Shown here: one piece after another, positions 36,372-48,649 of the stretch
Numbering within the stretch: position 1 is the first letter of the stretch
Layout: each line of letters opens with the position of its first letter
Assembly: GCA_946807835.1 (NCBI GenBank)
Contig: OX327703.1
Span: forward strand, 7,137,501-7,201,500
Source: Ailanthus altissimus
Lineage: Eukaryota > Streptophyta > Magnoliopsida > Sapindales > Simaroubaceae
Direction of reading: 5' to 3'
DNA length: 64,000 bases
Made by a program: the position numbers and the translations under genes
The notes under the pieces: generated by a model
What the model was told of the DNA's origin: nothing
Seen by the model: the letters and a program-made list of their open reading frames with translations, nothing else
Database searches by the model: none

Positions 36372-36542
36372 ATGTCGTTTTCCATGGGAAGGAAAAGGCT
36401 ATGCAAATCATCCCTTACAGTCTCACATCCCCAGCCCGTGATTGTTTATGATGATGCTGTTGTGGTTCTGGTGACTACCGATGATCCAATCAATAAGGAT
36501 TTTATTAGGGTTTGTGCTTACGTATCATTCCTATTTGTATGA
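36372..36542 (+). CDS. Unassigned small ORF running into an LTR
   Basis: A 56-codon frame begins MSFSMGRKRLCKSSLTVSHP and continues with 'QPVIVYDDAVVVLVTTDDP' before reading across the start of the copia D LTR (36503) to a stop at 36540-36542. The pre-LTR part (44 codons) is less AT-rich than its neighbours and looks like ordinary coding sequence, perhaps a first exon cut by the insertion. I do not recognise it. It could equally be chance. Confidence 0.3.
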   Translation: MSFSMGRKRLCKSSLTVSHPQPVIVYDDAVVVLVTTDDPINKDFIRVCAYVSFLFV

Positions 36543-38764
36543 ATATTTGATATTTATACGATGTTCATTTTATTAAATTACATTAATAATATGGTACAAT
36601 ACTTGTAATGCTATAGATATTTTATTATCTGAAGAAGTTTGGATCTGATCCAATAGAGTTTAGATTAAAGTAAAAAGTTAAGAATTAACAAAATTGAGAA
36701 TTATTATTGCTAAGAGTTAGCAGGTTATAAGAATCGGTGAAATCCAAGGAGTTGGAGCCTTGTCTTTAACGAGACAAAGATTTGAGGGTATACTAGTAAT
36801 GATATAGTTGTAAGAGTTGCAATAAGGTGCTAGAAAATGTCATTATGCAAGTATATTCTCAAATATTATGTTCCTGATCTATTTTCACCGATGCAGGTCT
36901 ATTGGTAAATCCTTTTTATATATAGTCAGTAAATGTCTATATCTGTAGGGTATAGATGGTTGTTCGTAGCTGACCATGGGCTTAAAGCTCGTATAGGTAT
37001 ACAGGTATTCAGTAAGGACTGAGTACCGAATAGACTCACAAAGACCCTAATAGATATCCTATGTAAGTTGTCAATAAAAAGTACTCTCGAGTTAAGTATT
37101 ATTTGTGGTTCTTTGACCTGAGCGCCATGATGGACTTGTGAGTGATCCATCATACTTAGATTTTATGGATGTCAGAGACTATTTATAATCTGAATGCTGT
37201 GTGTCACTAAGTATAGTGCAATGCTCATAGAGTCTGGTGTGCGTAAATATGGGATCTGTCAGCTCACATAGGGAATTGTATATCCGATACTCTGAGATTG
37301 TATCTCAAAAAGCCTTATGGCTATAAGCAATAAAGCTGGGAAAAGAGTTTCCCATAGGATTGAACAATATAGCAAAGGTATTTACGTATATTATTCATTG
37401 AGATACGAATTTGGAGACGGTGCTGATCTATGTCCCTGCACATCCAGGATATAAATGATGGAAGGACTATACGTATGTACTTTAATCTCAACTTATATGC
37501 TCTAACGCGTTGATTTATAATATCTGTGATGTGTGCGTGGAGCATTAATCACAGATTTATAATATCTGTGATGTGTGCGTGGAGCATTAATCACAGATTT
37601 ATAGAATAGTTCCTTTTGACAAATCATACGTGGACCTAGAGAGTCCCGCAATATGAAATGTAGGCGTTGTGTACTAAGCAGTGTACCGGATTGAATAGTT
37701 CAATTTAGTAAAATTCAACAAAACTGATTATTTGTTTCAAGTACCCTTAAGATGTGCGTGTGTTAGTACTTAAGTATTAAGTGCATTAATTAGTTGACAA
37801 TTATTATTAACTAATTATATATTGACACATGGTGCATAGTGAGCATTTGATTGAGTTTACCCAAGTGTATGGTATGATGAAACCCATTAACGAGTTTACT
37901 TGGTAACCAAGTAAGGGTTTAAGGGTAATTTCACATATTGATTATTTAATTGATAAAATAATCAAGATATTTAATATTTTAATATATTAAATAATATTTA
38001 ACTCAACTATAATTAAGAGTTAACCAAAGTTGAGTTAATAATTATTTAATATTATTTTATTAAGTACTTGATAGCCAAGTAATTTAACTAACCTAGGTTA
38101 ATAGTTGACCATAGTTTAGTTAAATTATAAAATATTTTTTCTATTAGTTTATTAAGTACTTGGCCACTAAGCAAGTTACCTAACGTAGGTTAAAGAGTTT
38201 ACCATGGTTTTGTTAATTTATAAATTATTATATATATGTGAAATGGAAGAAATTAAAAGTTTGTTTTTGGTTGTTATGTTGGCCGGCGACTTGGGAGAAC
38301 AAAAACAAAGAAATTGTTTCTTAATTTTGAAATGCAAAAGTTGTATTTATTCATTTACCTTTTTCTTCTATAATCTAAGCCAACATTACAACAAGTTTTG
38401 TTCATAAGTTCAAGTGTTGAACAAGAATATATATAAACAAATAAATCAGAGATAAATAGTTTATATTTGATTTGATTTAAGTGTTGAATCTGTTGTTGGA
38501 TTTGAAGCTGCTATTCTAGATCCTCAAACCCACCACTGTTGAGTACTAGAATTGATAATGATTGTAATTCAAGACGGACTAAAGTAACTTTTTTTCAAAA
38601 GTTACACTAGTGAATTCTTAATCTTTATGTTAATTTGATTAATATGATATTTATTTGTGTTTATTATTTATTTTATACTTCTGCTACACATAAATATGTA
38701 TCAGATATGTATTTTGTATAACGAACACAAATAACACTTGCATACATATTGTATTTAATTAACA
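36503..38764 (+). repeat. 5' LTR of copia element D
   Basis: It starts TATTAGGG (TG eroded to TA) by alignment with the termini TGTTGGAG and TGTAAGGG of the solo LTRs. It ends AATTAACA eight bases before the PBS. A 42-bp exact tandem duplication is embedded at 37512-37595. The segment 37303-38740 matches the 3' LTR fragment closely by eye. Confidence 0.85.
37512..37595 (+). repeat. Exact 42-bp tandem duplication in 5' LTR
   Basis: Units 37512-37553 and 37554-37595 are identical and begin GATTTATAATATCTGTGATG. A further seven bases of the unit follow. Neither the 3' LTR fragment (about 45090-45140) nor the related solo LTRs carry it, so it arose after this LTR was copied. Confidence 0.9.
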
Positions 38765-38772
38765 TTGACAAT

Positions 38773-38784
38773 TGGTATCGGAGC
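38773..38784 (+). promoter_or_regulatory. Primer-binding site of copia element D
   Basis: TGGTATCGGAGC differs by one base from TGGTATCAGAGC, complementary to initiator-Met tRNA. It sits eight bases after the LTR end, fixing the plus orientation. Confidence 0.85.
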
Positions 38785-39111
38785 TCGTTTTGTATGTGAT
38801 TATATGTGTTTTTAGTGTTAAGGAGTGTTGTTGATGAAGTCCCAGTGTTAAATTATGCATTTCAAGATCATTATCAATGTACAGATGAATAAAATGCCAA
38901 TAGGGTCTACTTCCCACTATATAGTTTAAAGAGTTTAAACTGTCGTTATCCCGTTTGAAAGATTAGAAGGATTGTGTAAAACAGTGGGAGGGCATTTTAA
39001 ATTGAAATATGTATAATTATTATACCTATAATTTAAAATGTTTTATTAACAATTTAATAGTTTTTATAATTCTACTAACATCCTTTATTTATTTTGTCTT
39101 ATGAAGATCTG

Positions 39112-39386
39112 ATGATCTCCGCCAACTCTTTGGTGCGCATACTTGATGCACATCAACTCAAAGGCGCTGAAAACTACTCCGATTGGGTTATGAATCTTAA
39201 AATTGTTCTAAATTCGGAAAAGTTTGGATATGTTATTGATTAGAAATTTTCTAGAAGTATTTTTGATAATGGCAACTCAGATGAAAGGTTGACTTATCAG
39301 AAATAGTTATATGATAATTTAAAGGTTAAATCTTACATCCTCGCCTCTATATCTGTTGATATTTGTGCTCACATACCATCCTAAGT
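39112..39386 (+). pseudogene. Copia D gag, 5' part
   Basis: From ATG 39112 it reads MISANSLVRILDAHQLKGAE then NYSDWVMNLKIVLNSEKFGY, a typical copia gag N-terminus (UBN2_2 type), with in-frame stops soon after (a TAG at about 39241). It breaks off at the solo LTR insertion and resumes at about 41710 ('HMDIANSIIVHLKELFGD'). Confidence 0.85.
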
Positions 39387-41705
39387 TGTATAAAGATTTA
39401 ATTCTGTAATATTTATACAATGCATATTTTGTTAAATTGCTAATTACATTAATTAAATGGTATAATGCTTGTAACTCTACAAACATTGAATGATCTGAAG
39501 GAGTTCAGATCCGGTCTAAAGGAGTTTAGGTCAATGCAAGAGTTAGCATCGCTGAGAATTATAAATTTTAAAGAGTTAGCATGTTATAATAATCAACGAA
39601 ATCTAAAGAATTAAAAAATGGTCCTTAACGGGACAAAGACTTGAGAGTACACTAGTAATAACATTGTTGCAAAGAGTTGCAATAAGTGCTAATAAATGTT
39701 ATTACGTAAGTTTATTCTCAAATATATTGTTCCTGGTCTAATTCACCGATGCGGGTTTATCGATAAAACCCTTCTTTTATAGATCAGTGTATGACTATAT
39801 ATAGATGATCCAAATGGTTGTTCTTAGCTGACCATAGGTTTAACGGAAGCTTGTATAGCATACGGGTATTCATTGAGGACTAAATACTAAACAAACTCAA
39901 CGAGAACCCTAATAAACATCCTATGAAACCGTTAATTGCAGGTCTTTTTGAGTTAAGTAGTATTCTTGGTTCTTTGACCTAAGCACTACGGTGGGCTTAT
40001 GAGTGATCCATCATACTTTGATTTCACATATGTTAAAGACTTTTCATGGTCTGACTGTTACGTGTTGCTTGGTATGGTCTGATGCTCATGGAGTCTGGTG
40101 TGCGCATATATAGGATTCGTCAGCTCACATGGGTGACTTTATATATCCAAATGCTCCGAGGCTATATCTCAGAAAGTCTTATGGCCATAAGCAATCAACC
40201 CAGGAAAATAATTTTCGACAAGGTCAAATAATGTCGCAAAAGAGTTTGTGTATATTTTTTATCGAGATATGTGTCTGGAGATAAGTTCATGGATGAATGC
40301 ATGGGAATTTAACAGTGATGATCTATATCCCCGCTCTTCTAGGATATAAATGGCAAAAAAATTATGCGTATGCGCTATGACCTTAATTTATATGGTCTAA
40401 CGCGCTGGTTTGTAATATCCGTGACATGTGCGTAGGGCATCGATCACGGACTTATGAAATAGTTCTATTTGAAAAATCGGGCGTGGACCTAGGGAGTCCC
40501 GTAATATAAAGTATACTCATTGTGCACTAGAGCAGCGTACCGAATTGAATAGTTCAATTCAGTCAATTTCAGCAAACTAAACATTTGCTTCAATATCCCT
40601 CAAGATGTGCATGTCTCAAAACTTAAGTGTTAAGTACATTAATTAGTTAACAATAGTTATTGACCAACAGGATGATGACACGCGGCATATTATAGGCTGC
40701 TTATTGTTTGACTTAGAAATTACCAAAATGACCTTACTTGTTGGACAAGTAATATCATTATTTATTCATAAAATATTTTTTTGAATAAAATAATAATAAT
40801 TGATAATATTATTGCAAGTCAAACAATAATTTATTTACAAGCATTTGTTGACATTTTAATTGAAAAAAAATAAAGAGTGAAAGCATGGGCATGGCATATG
40901 GTGGGTCGAAAAGTGTTATACAAGAATTAGAAATTTTTTCTCATTTGCTTGTTGTCTTGGCCAAAGACCAATTATCCATTCCATCACATGCCTTTTATTG
41001 CATTTATTTATAGTAAAAAAAATGAAACAAAAACAGAAGCAAACGGCCATGGCAAATGTTGCCATGCGTTGGTGGGCCAATGCTTGATAATTTGAGGGGA
41101 ATAATTGAAGCAAATAAAATAGCAAAAGTTGCTCACTTTGGCCACACTTAGAGAGAAAAGAGAGAAGTCTTTTGTTTTTCAAGAGTTAGGAAAAGCTATT
41201 AAGAGTTGAGAGCTTTATATTTTCTTCTATTTTTCTCCTCATTGGTCGGATGCACTACAAGAAACAATGAAATTATTTTTGTTGTTTAAGTGTTAAATTA
41301 GAACAAGTATCATTCATTATCTTGCAGTAGTCTTTAGCTTAAGGTGTTAACCAAATAGTTTAAGTGTTAAATTAGAGTTTAAAGTGTTAATCTCTTATTG
41401 GATTAAGCTACTATTCTAGCCTACCCAAGCCTACTAAGTTAGATGCCAGAATTGGAAACAAGTTCACTTTAAGGTGGAAACTCCAGCTAAACATTCAAAA
41501 GGTTTGTTAAGTTAAGGTGATTGCTCAATACTTATAATTTCATTTATGCGATAAAATAAAAATTTTATTGTATTTATCAAATTAGAAAATTAAATTTTTG
41601 GCTTCTGCTGCTATGAATATTATATGAGATATATGTTTAGAAATGATGAACATACAAACTCACATGCATGCACCCTAGAATAATCATCACTTTTAATATC
41701 TAACA
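39387..41705 (+). mobile_element. Solo LTR inserted in copia D gag
   Basis: Gag text stops before 39387 and resumes after 41705. The segment between aligns with the 5' LTR of D and with the other long LTRs. Shared landmarks include 'AACGGGACAAAGACTTGAG' (near 39629), 'GAGTGATCCATCATACTT' (near 40000) and 'GGACCTAGGGAGTCCCG' (near 40485). No PBS follows its end, so it is a solo LTR of the same family in the same orientation. The target duplication is not clear (eroded). Its right third (about 40700-41705) is more divergent. Confidence 0.8.
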
Positions 41706-41709
41706 ATTT

Positions 41710-44700
41710 ATAGTGGGAACATGTCCATATGGATATTGCTAACAGCATTATCGTTCATCTAAAAGAGCTTTTTGGTGACTGACCCCAAGTCAAGATTTAC
41801 AGGGTCGCCAAAGTACTTTTTCAGGCTAGATTGAATCAGGACAGTTCAATAAGTCTTTATGTCATCAAGATGATTAAATTGATCGAGAGGCTTGAGACTA
41901 TGGACATTGCCGAGGTTATTTGCATAGTTTATTATAAACTTTAACATGAAGAGATTGACTCCTACTTATATTGATCTTCATAATATGTTCAAGACAGCTA
42001 AAGAGGACCTGCGCAAAAAGGATTAGGCCTTCTTTATTCAGGGTGCTTTATCTTCTGCTTCAAAGACTTTTGAGAAGTCTAAGGGAAAGAAGAAACAGAA
42101 GGTGAAGCAGACACCCCAGATGGGTCCTCAGAGGCAAAAGATATCGAAGCCTCCATAAAAAAGTAAGGTAAAAAAAAAGTGTTTCTTTTACAGTGAGGAT
42201 GGGCATTGAAAGTACAACTGCCCCAAATACTTTGATGTCGTTAAGAAAACTCCCTCAGGTATATGCTTGACTATTATTGACATTTCTATGGCATTTGATC
42301 CCTGTTCTGACTGGATATTAGATACTGCATATCCTTCTCACATCTGTAATACGTTGCAGTGATTGAGAGAAGTTAGATTGCTATAGCCTGAAGCGGTGAT
42401 GCTTTGAGTAAGAAATGGTGATTTCTTGCAAGTCTAAGTGGTTAGACATTTTTATTTACTTCTCTCATGTAATAGAACGGTTATATTATATAATTGATAT
42501 TATGTGCCTAATATCATTAGATAGATTGTATCCCTTCCTGTACTAAGAGTGAAGGATATCATATGTATATTAGGAATGGTTCCTTATGTTTATATAATGT
42601 TAATGGTATTTTGTTAGCTGAATGTCAGTTAATTAGTGGGCATTATATTTTGGATACAACTAGAAATGTTATGAATGTGCAAGCTAGTTCTAGTAATAAA
42701 CGAAGATTGAAAACTTTAAATGATACAGAATTGTAGCATATGAAATTAGGTCACATAGGTGTAAGATGCTTAACCCATCAGATTAAGGATGGTTGAATAC
42801 TAGATCTGATCATATAGCTTTATCCAGTTTATGAATCTTATATTCAATGGAAGATGACCAAATCTCCATTTATAGGTGTTGGACATTGTGCCTCTGATTT
42901 ATTGGAATTAGTACATAGTGATGTATATGGTCTAATGATTTATATTACAATTTGTGGGTTTTGATACTTTGTAACCTTTATCGATGATTTATCATGATAT
43001 AGGTACATGTTTCTTATGAAACACAAGTCAAAATCCTTTGAAAATTTCAAAGAATTCTGACTTAAAGTAGAGAAATAAATCGACATATCTGTTAAGTGCC
43101 TTATTTAAAAGAGAATAGGATTCTCACTCAGTATAGTCGTCTGAGTACTTCGCAACACAATGGTGTTTCAGAGAAGATGAATCAGACTGTATTAGATATG
43201 GTCCGATCGATGATGAGCTTTACTGATCTTTCAAAATACTTTTGGGGTCATGCTCTAGAAACTGTTGCTCATATATTGAACAGAGTTCTATCCAAAGCTA
43301 TTCTGACCACTTCGTATAAGATATTGAATGGAAGAAAATCGAGTCTTAAATATTTTAAGATTTGAGGTTGTCTTACTTATGTAAGAGTTGCGCAGCAAGA
43401 TAAACTTGCACTTAGGAGATAAAAGTATAAATTCATTGGGTATCCTAAGAATTCTATGGGATACCAGCTCTATGATCATGAGAAATGAAATATGTTCGTT
43501 TCTCGCTATACCACTTTTATAGAAAAAGCATTTCTCATAGATCGTGGAGATTGTAAAAAGATTGAACTTAATGATGACAATCAAGAACCAAATGAACCAG
43601 GGATAGATACTCAGATTCAAACGACTTGTACAGCTTTAACACACTCTTCATATAGGTTGGAAAGGATGTCAAGGCCACCTATTAGGTATAGTCAGATGCT
43701 TGAAGATGCCTTTGAAGTTTTCTTAGTTGAAGAAAATGATCATTTGACCTATAGACAGGTAATGTTAGACATTGACTTATAAAATTATAATAAGCCATGA
43801 AATCTGAAATTGACTCTATGCATCAGACTCAAGTTTAGGACTTGGTTGAGCTTTTTGAATAAATAGTTTCTATCAGTTGTAAATAGATTTACAAGAGGAA
43901 ATATGGGCTCGATAGAAAAGTAGAGACCTTTAAAACTCGACTGATAGCAAAAGGTTATACTTAGTGATCTGGGATTGATTATAAAGAGACCTTTGCACCA
44001 GTAGTGATGTTAAAGTCAATTCGAATTTTATTGGCTATTGTCGTATATTATGACTTTGAGATGTGACGGATGGATGTAAAGACAGCGTTTCTGAATGGAT
44101 ATCTCAAGGAATAAATATACATGGAACAACCTGAAGATTTTATGTCTAGCCTAACCTCTGGTCTAGTATGCAAGCTAAAGAAGTCCATTTATGGACTTAA
44201 GTAGGCGTCTCGAAGCTGGAATCATTATTTTGATGAGGTAATTAAAAGGTTTGATTTCATTAAAAATGAGGAGGAAGCTTGTGTGTATAAAAATGTCAAT
44301 ATGAGCATAATAGTCTTCTTAGTGCTCTATGCTGATGACATACTGATCATTATGGATGATATTTGTATGTGCAATCTATTAAGAGTTATCTGAGTAAAAG
44401 CTATCCATAAAGAATTTAGAAGAGGCTTTCTATATACTGGGTATAAAGCTTTATAGAGATAGAGCCAGGAAGTTGAAGGACTCTTCTAGTCATCATACAT
44501 TGATAGCGTCTTAGAAATGTATAGTTTCACTAACTTGAAGGCAATTAACGTACCTTTCAGATATGGTGTTCATATTTTGAGGAGAATGTCTCCTCAGACA
44601 AAAGATGAAAGAGTTAGAATGTCTAACATAACATATACATCAATTATTAGAAGCTTAATGTATGTCATGATGTGCACGAGACCTGACATTAGTATGGTTG

Positions 44701-44848
44701 TAAGTGTTACATATTTGTACCAATCTAATCCAGGTGACAGTCATTGGATGGCAATCAAACATATCCTGAAATACCTTAAGGGTACAAAAGATAAGTTTTT
44801 TTATTTATAGAGATAGTGATTTACAAGTGAGAGGATACATAGCAAGTA
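41710..44848 (+). pseudogene. Copia D gag 3' part and pol, broken
   Basis: Gag continues with 'VAKVLFQARLNQDSSISLYV'. The zinc knuckle near 42181 reads CFFYSEDGH-KYNC, with one Cys lost. The protease near 42315 reads 'WILDTAYPSHICN', with DTG changed to DTA. Integrase follows from about 42740 ('[10 protein letters not shown]', 'VTFIDDLS', 'STSQHNGVSEKMNQTVLDMV'). The RT at about 43970-44360 has 'TFAPVVMLKSIRILLAI', 'MDVKTAFLNGYLKE', 'KLKKSIYGLK' and catalytic 'LYADDIL'. RNase H begins at 44620 ('MTRPDISMVVS'-like) and ends abruptly in the LTR at about 44849. Many stops; inactive. Confidence 0.88.
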
Positions 44849-46275
44849 ATCTCATAAAGTCTTATGGCCATAAGTAATATACCTGGAAAAAGAATTTCCC
44901 ACCGGGTTGAATAATATAGCAAAGATATTTGCATATATTATTCATCGAGATACGAATCTAGAGATAAGATCATGGATAAACTTATGAGAATTTGACGGTA
45001 TTAATCTATTTTCCAGCACATATAAGATATAGATGACAGAATGAGTATACGTATATGCTTTAACCTCAACTTAAATGGTTTAATGCGCTGATTTGTAATA
45101 TCTGTATCGTGTGCGTGAGATATTAATCACATACTTATAGAATAGTTCTATTTGACAAATCAGAAGTGGACCTAAAGAGTCCCACAATATGAAGTCTACT
45201 CATTTCGCACTGAGGCAGCGTACAGGATTGAATAGTTTGATTCAGTAAAGTCTAAAAAAACTCATATTTGTTTTAGGTACTCTCGGGATACACGCATGTC
45301 AGTACTTAAGTGTTACGTATCTTAATTAGTTGACAATTATTATTAACTAATTATATATTGGGACGTGGCATATAGTGAGCCTTTAGTTTAGTTTACTCAA
45401 GTATGTAGTATGGTGGGATTCAATAGCGGGTTTATTTGGTAACCACGTTTGGGTTTAAGGGTAATTTTATATATTGATTATTTAATTGTTAAAATCATCA
45501 AGATATTTTATATTTTGATATATTAAATAATATTTAACTCAACTATAATTAAGAGTTAACCAAGGTTGAGTTAATAATTATTTAATATTATTTTAGTAGA
45601 TACTTGATGGCCAAGTAATTTAACTAACCTAGGTTAATAGTTGACCATTGTTTAGTTAAATTATAAGATGTTTTTTATATTATTTTATTAAGTACTTGGC
45701 CACCAAGTAAGTTACCTAACCTAGGTTAAAAAGTTGGCTATGGTTTGGTTAATTTATAAATTATTATATATTTGTGAAATGGAAACAGATTAAAAGTTTA
45801 TTTTTGGTTGTTATATTGGCCAACCACTTGGGCGAACAAAAACAAAGAAATTGTTTCTTAATTTTGAAATGTGAGAGTTGCATTTATTTATTTAACTTTT
45901 TCTTCTATAATCCAAGCCAACATTACAACATGTTTTGTTCATAAGTTCAAGTGTTGAACAAGAATATATATGAACAAATAAATCATAGATAAAGAGTTTA
46001 TATTTGATTTGATTTAAGTGTTAAATTTATTGTCGGATTTGAAGCTACTATTCTAGATACTCAAACCCACTACTGTTGAGTACTAGAATTGACGATGATT
46101 GCAATTCAAGACGGACTCAAGTAACTTTTTTTAAAAGTCACACTGGTGAATTCTTAATCTTCATGCTAATTTGATTAATATGATATTTATTTGTGTTTAT
46201 TATTTATTTTATACTTCCACTATGCATAAATATGTATGAGATATGTATTTTGTATAATGAACACAAATACCACTG
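44849..46275 (+). repeat. 3' LTR fragment of copia element D
   Basis: It matches the 5' LTR from about 37303 to about 38740. The missing left part includes the end of RNase H and the polypurine tract, so a deletion fused pol directly to mid-LTR. The right end stops at 'aacacaaataccact', 25 or so bases short of the LTR terminus, exactly where LINE E sequence begins. Confidence 0.85.
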
Positions 46276-46299
46276 GGCTAAAGTCTTCTACAAGGGTTA

Positions 46300-47060
46300 A
46301 GCTTCAGAAAATGTTGATACTGTTAAGGATACTCATGGTGTTACAAATAGACAATATAGGGATGGTCAATCCAAGCCATGGATTTCCTTATTTTTTAGGA
46401 ATCAAAATTTTTATCCTAAATGCAAATTATAATTTGTTGCTCCTGAAATTTGTAATGGCCGAAAATTGGTAAAATACCATATGGAAGAACTTATTAAAGT
46501 ATAAAAACGGTGGAAACATGCTTTGATTGGAGGTGTGTATGGTCTCTTCCCAAGCTTCCATCAACTAAAAGCTTTTGTGAAGAATCATTGGGCACGGTAT
46601 AGATTAATTTCTGTCCATTCCATTAAGTATGTTTTGCTCTTATTTAATTTTGATAGTGAATTGGGACAACAAAAGGCACTGGAAGATGGACCGATTACAT
46701 TTGATAACTGACCTCTAATTGTAAAAATTTGGAAACCACGAATGAGTATGGATATGGCTAACATTCTTTCTGTACCTATATGGATACAGTTGCTTGGGTT
46801 TCCATAAGAGTTTTGGAGCCCCTCTATGTTAAGTCAAATAATCAGTTCATTGGGTGTCCCAAAATATTGTGACTTTTGCACCTTGAATAGTTATAAATTA
46901 GTTTATGCTAGGGTAAAATTGGAAATGGATGTTAGGGAAGAATTCTTATATAGAGTGACGCTGAAAGATGATAATGGAACTATTGTGAACCAAAAAGTGA
47001 TATATGAATGAAAGCCAATAGTTTGTTCCAAATGCAATAAATTTAGTCATGAGAATAATT
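46300..47060 (+). pseudogene. LINE E ORF1 (DUF4283 plus zinc knuckle)
   Basis: Segments read 'KHALIGGVYGLFPSFHQLKA', 'FVKNHWARYRLISVHSIKYV', 'FNFDSELGQQKALEDGPITF', 'SMLSQIISSLGVPKYCDFCT' and 'YKLVYARVKLEMDVREEF', a textbook DUF4283 nucleic-acid-binding protein, then the knuckle. A few stops (for example near 46712 and 47011) break it. It would coat LINE RNA in an active element. Confidence 0.88.
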
Positions 47061-48649
47061 CTTTTATACCAGGGAGAAAGCCCAAGCAAGGATGAAAAGT
47101 GAAAAGTGATAACTGAAACTATCTTAAGGAAAAAGAAACTACTCCCCAAAGAAAGCCAGAGGAGGTCCATAAACCTGAAAATGAGATAATTGAGGTAATG
47201 TAAAATATGGGAAAGAACCAGAAGGAAAAGGTAAAAATAGCCCCAAAGTTGAGGTTTTCAATGGCTAACTCTAACCATAAACCCAAGTGAAAGTTAAGCT
47301 ATAGAAAGATTTAACTTAAGGAAGAATATTGCTTTAACCCATTTGGTAGGAATAATTGGTAAAGGATAACGAACCACAAGGATTCTCAAATCCCCTGATA
47401 GGGAAAAATGATCTCAAGCTAAAATATTCGGGGTCTCCATAATCCCTACAAACAATCAGAGGTGAAGGTTTTGATTAAGAAGAAAAGATTGTGTCTTATA
47501 GGGTTGTTAGAAACAAGGGTGAGGCACGAGAATATTTCTAAAATTTAGGGCAATTTGGCTCTAAAAAACTAGAAACTGGAATATAATTTCGATTGTTTGG
47601 ATATGGGTATGATATAGCTTGCTTTTAATCCTACTAGATGCAATGTAAAAGTTCTTAATAAGTATTGGCAATTTATGCACTATATAGTGAAAATGGACGT
47701 TTTAGAATTTTATTGGACTCTTGTTTATAGTACTTCTAATGCCACGGATAGAGAGGTTCTATGACATGATCTTCATGCTGGGATGATGGCTGCACATTAT
47801 CCTTGGTTGATCCAAGGTGATTTCAATCATGTTCTTAGTAACAATGACAAGATCGGAGGCAATGGGGTTAACGATAATATAGTCAACCTTTTTAAAAGAT
47901 TGAAGTGCTGACCTAAAGCTATTTGAGCTAAAATGTCGAGGTTATAGGTATACATGGTGTAATAATCAATTGAGATCTCAAAGGATCTGGAGGAAGATTG
48001 ATTGGGCCTTTGTAAATCAGAAATAGCTAGATACATTGGAATGAATTGAGAATAAAGTGTTAACAGCATGTGCTTCTAACCACTCCCCTCTTACGGTAAC
48101 TATCTCTAAAGATTATCCCAGGGTTAAATTACCTTTCAAGTTCTTCAACGCTTGGTGCTCAACCTTCAGTTCATCAAAATAGTAGATGATATTTGGCAAA
48201 CAAAGATTCATGGTCCTCCAATGCGTAGAATATGGTGTAAGCTCAAAATTTTAAAGGAAAGGCTAAAGGATCTCAACAAAGAATACTTCCTAGATGTTTC
48301 TCAAAAGATTAAGGATTAGAAGATAATACTGGATTCATTACCAAGCGGTTTGTTGGTTGACCCATTCAACCAAGTGCTACAAGAAGTGGAAAAGTGTATT
48401 CATCTGCAATTAAGGAAGCTCATCCTTACTGAAGCAAGCATTATCAGACAGAAGTTCAGATTTCATTAGGTTCAACTTAAGGACTTGAATTCTAGATATT
48501 TCCATAATATGATGAAATAGAAAAAAGCAGGGAATAAAATCACTTCTATAGCAGATTAGAACAGGGACCTTCTTTAAAACCCAGAGGATATCAAAAGTGT
48601 AATAATGAGCTACTACAAGATTTATTGAGAATAAACAGAGGTACCAGAG

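Larger units (their letters stand above)
36503..46275 (+). mobile_element. Ty1-copia retrotransposon D with about 2.2-kb LTRs
   Basis: The order is 5' LTR (36503-38764), PBS (38773-38784), gag (from 39112), a solo LTR inserted in gag (39387-41705), the rest of gag, zinc knuckle, protease, integrase, reverse transcriptase, part of RNase H (to about 44848), and a truncated 3' LTR (44849-46275). The domain order gag-PR-INT-RT-RH is Ty1-copia. The 3' LTR lacks its first 800 or so bases and its last 25, where LINE E begins. The reading frame is broken many times. Confidence 0.9.

Noticed and set aside
40916..41182. 88-codon minus-strand frame
   Set aside because: It lies in the right third of a solo LTR; no domain, Phe/Leu-rich product.
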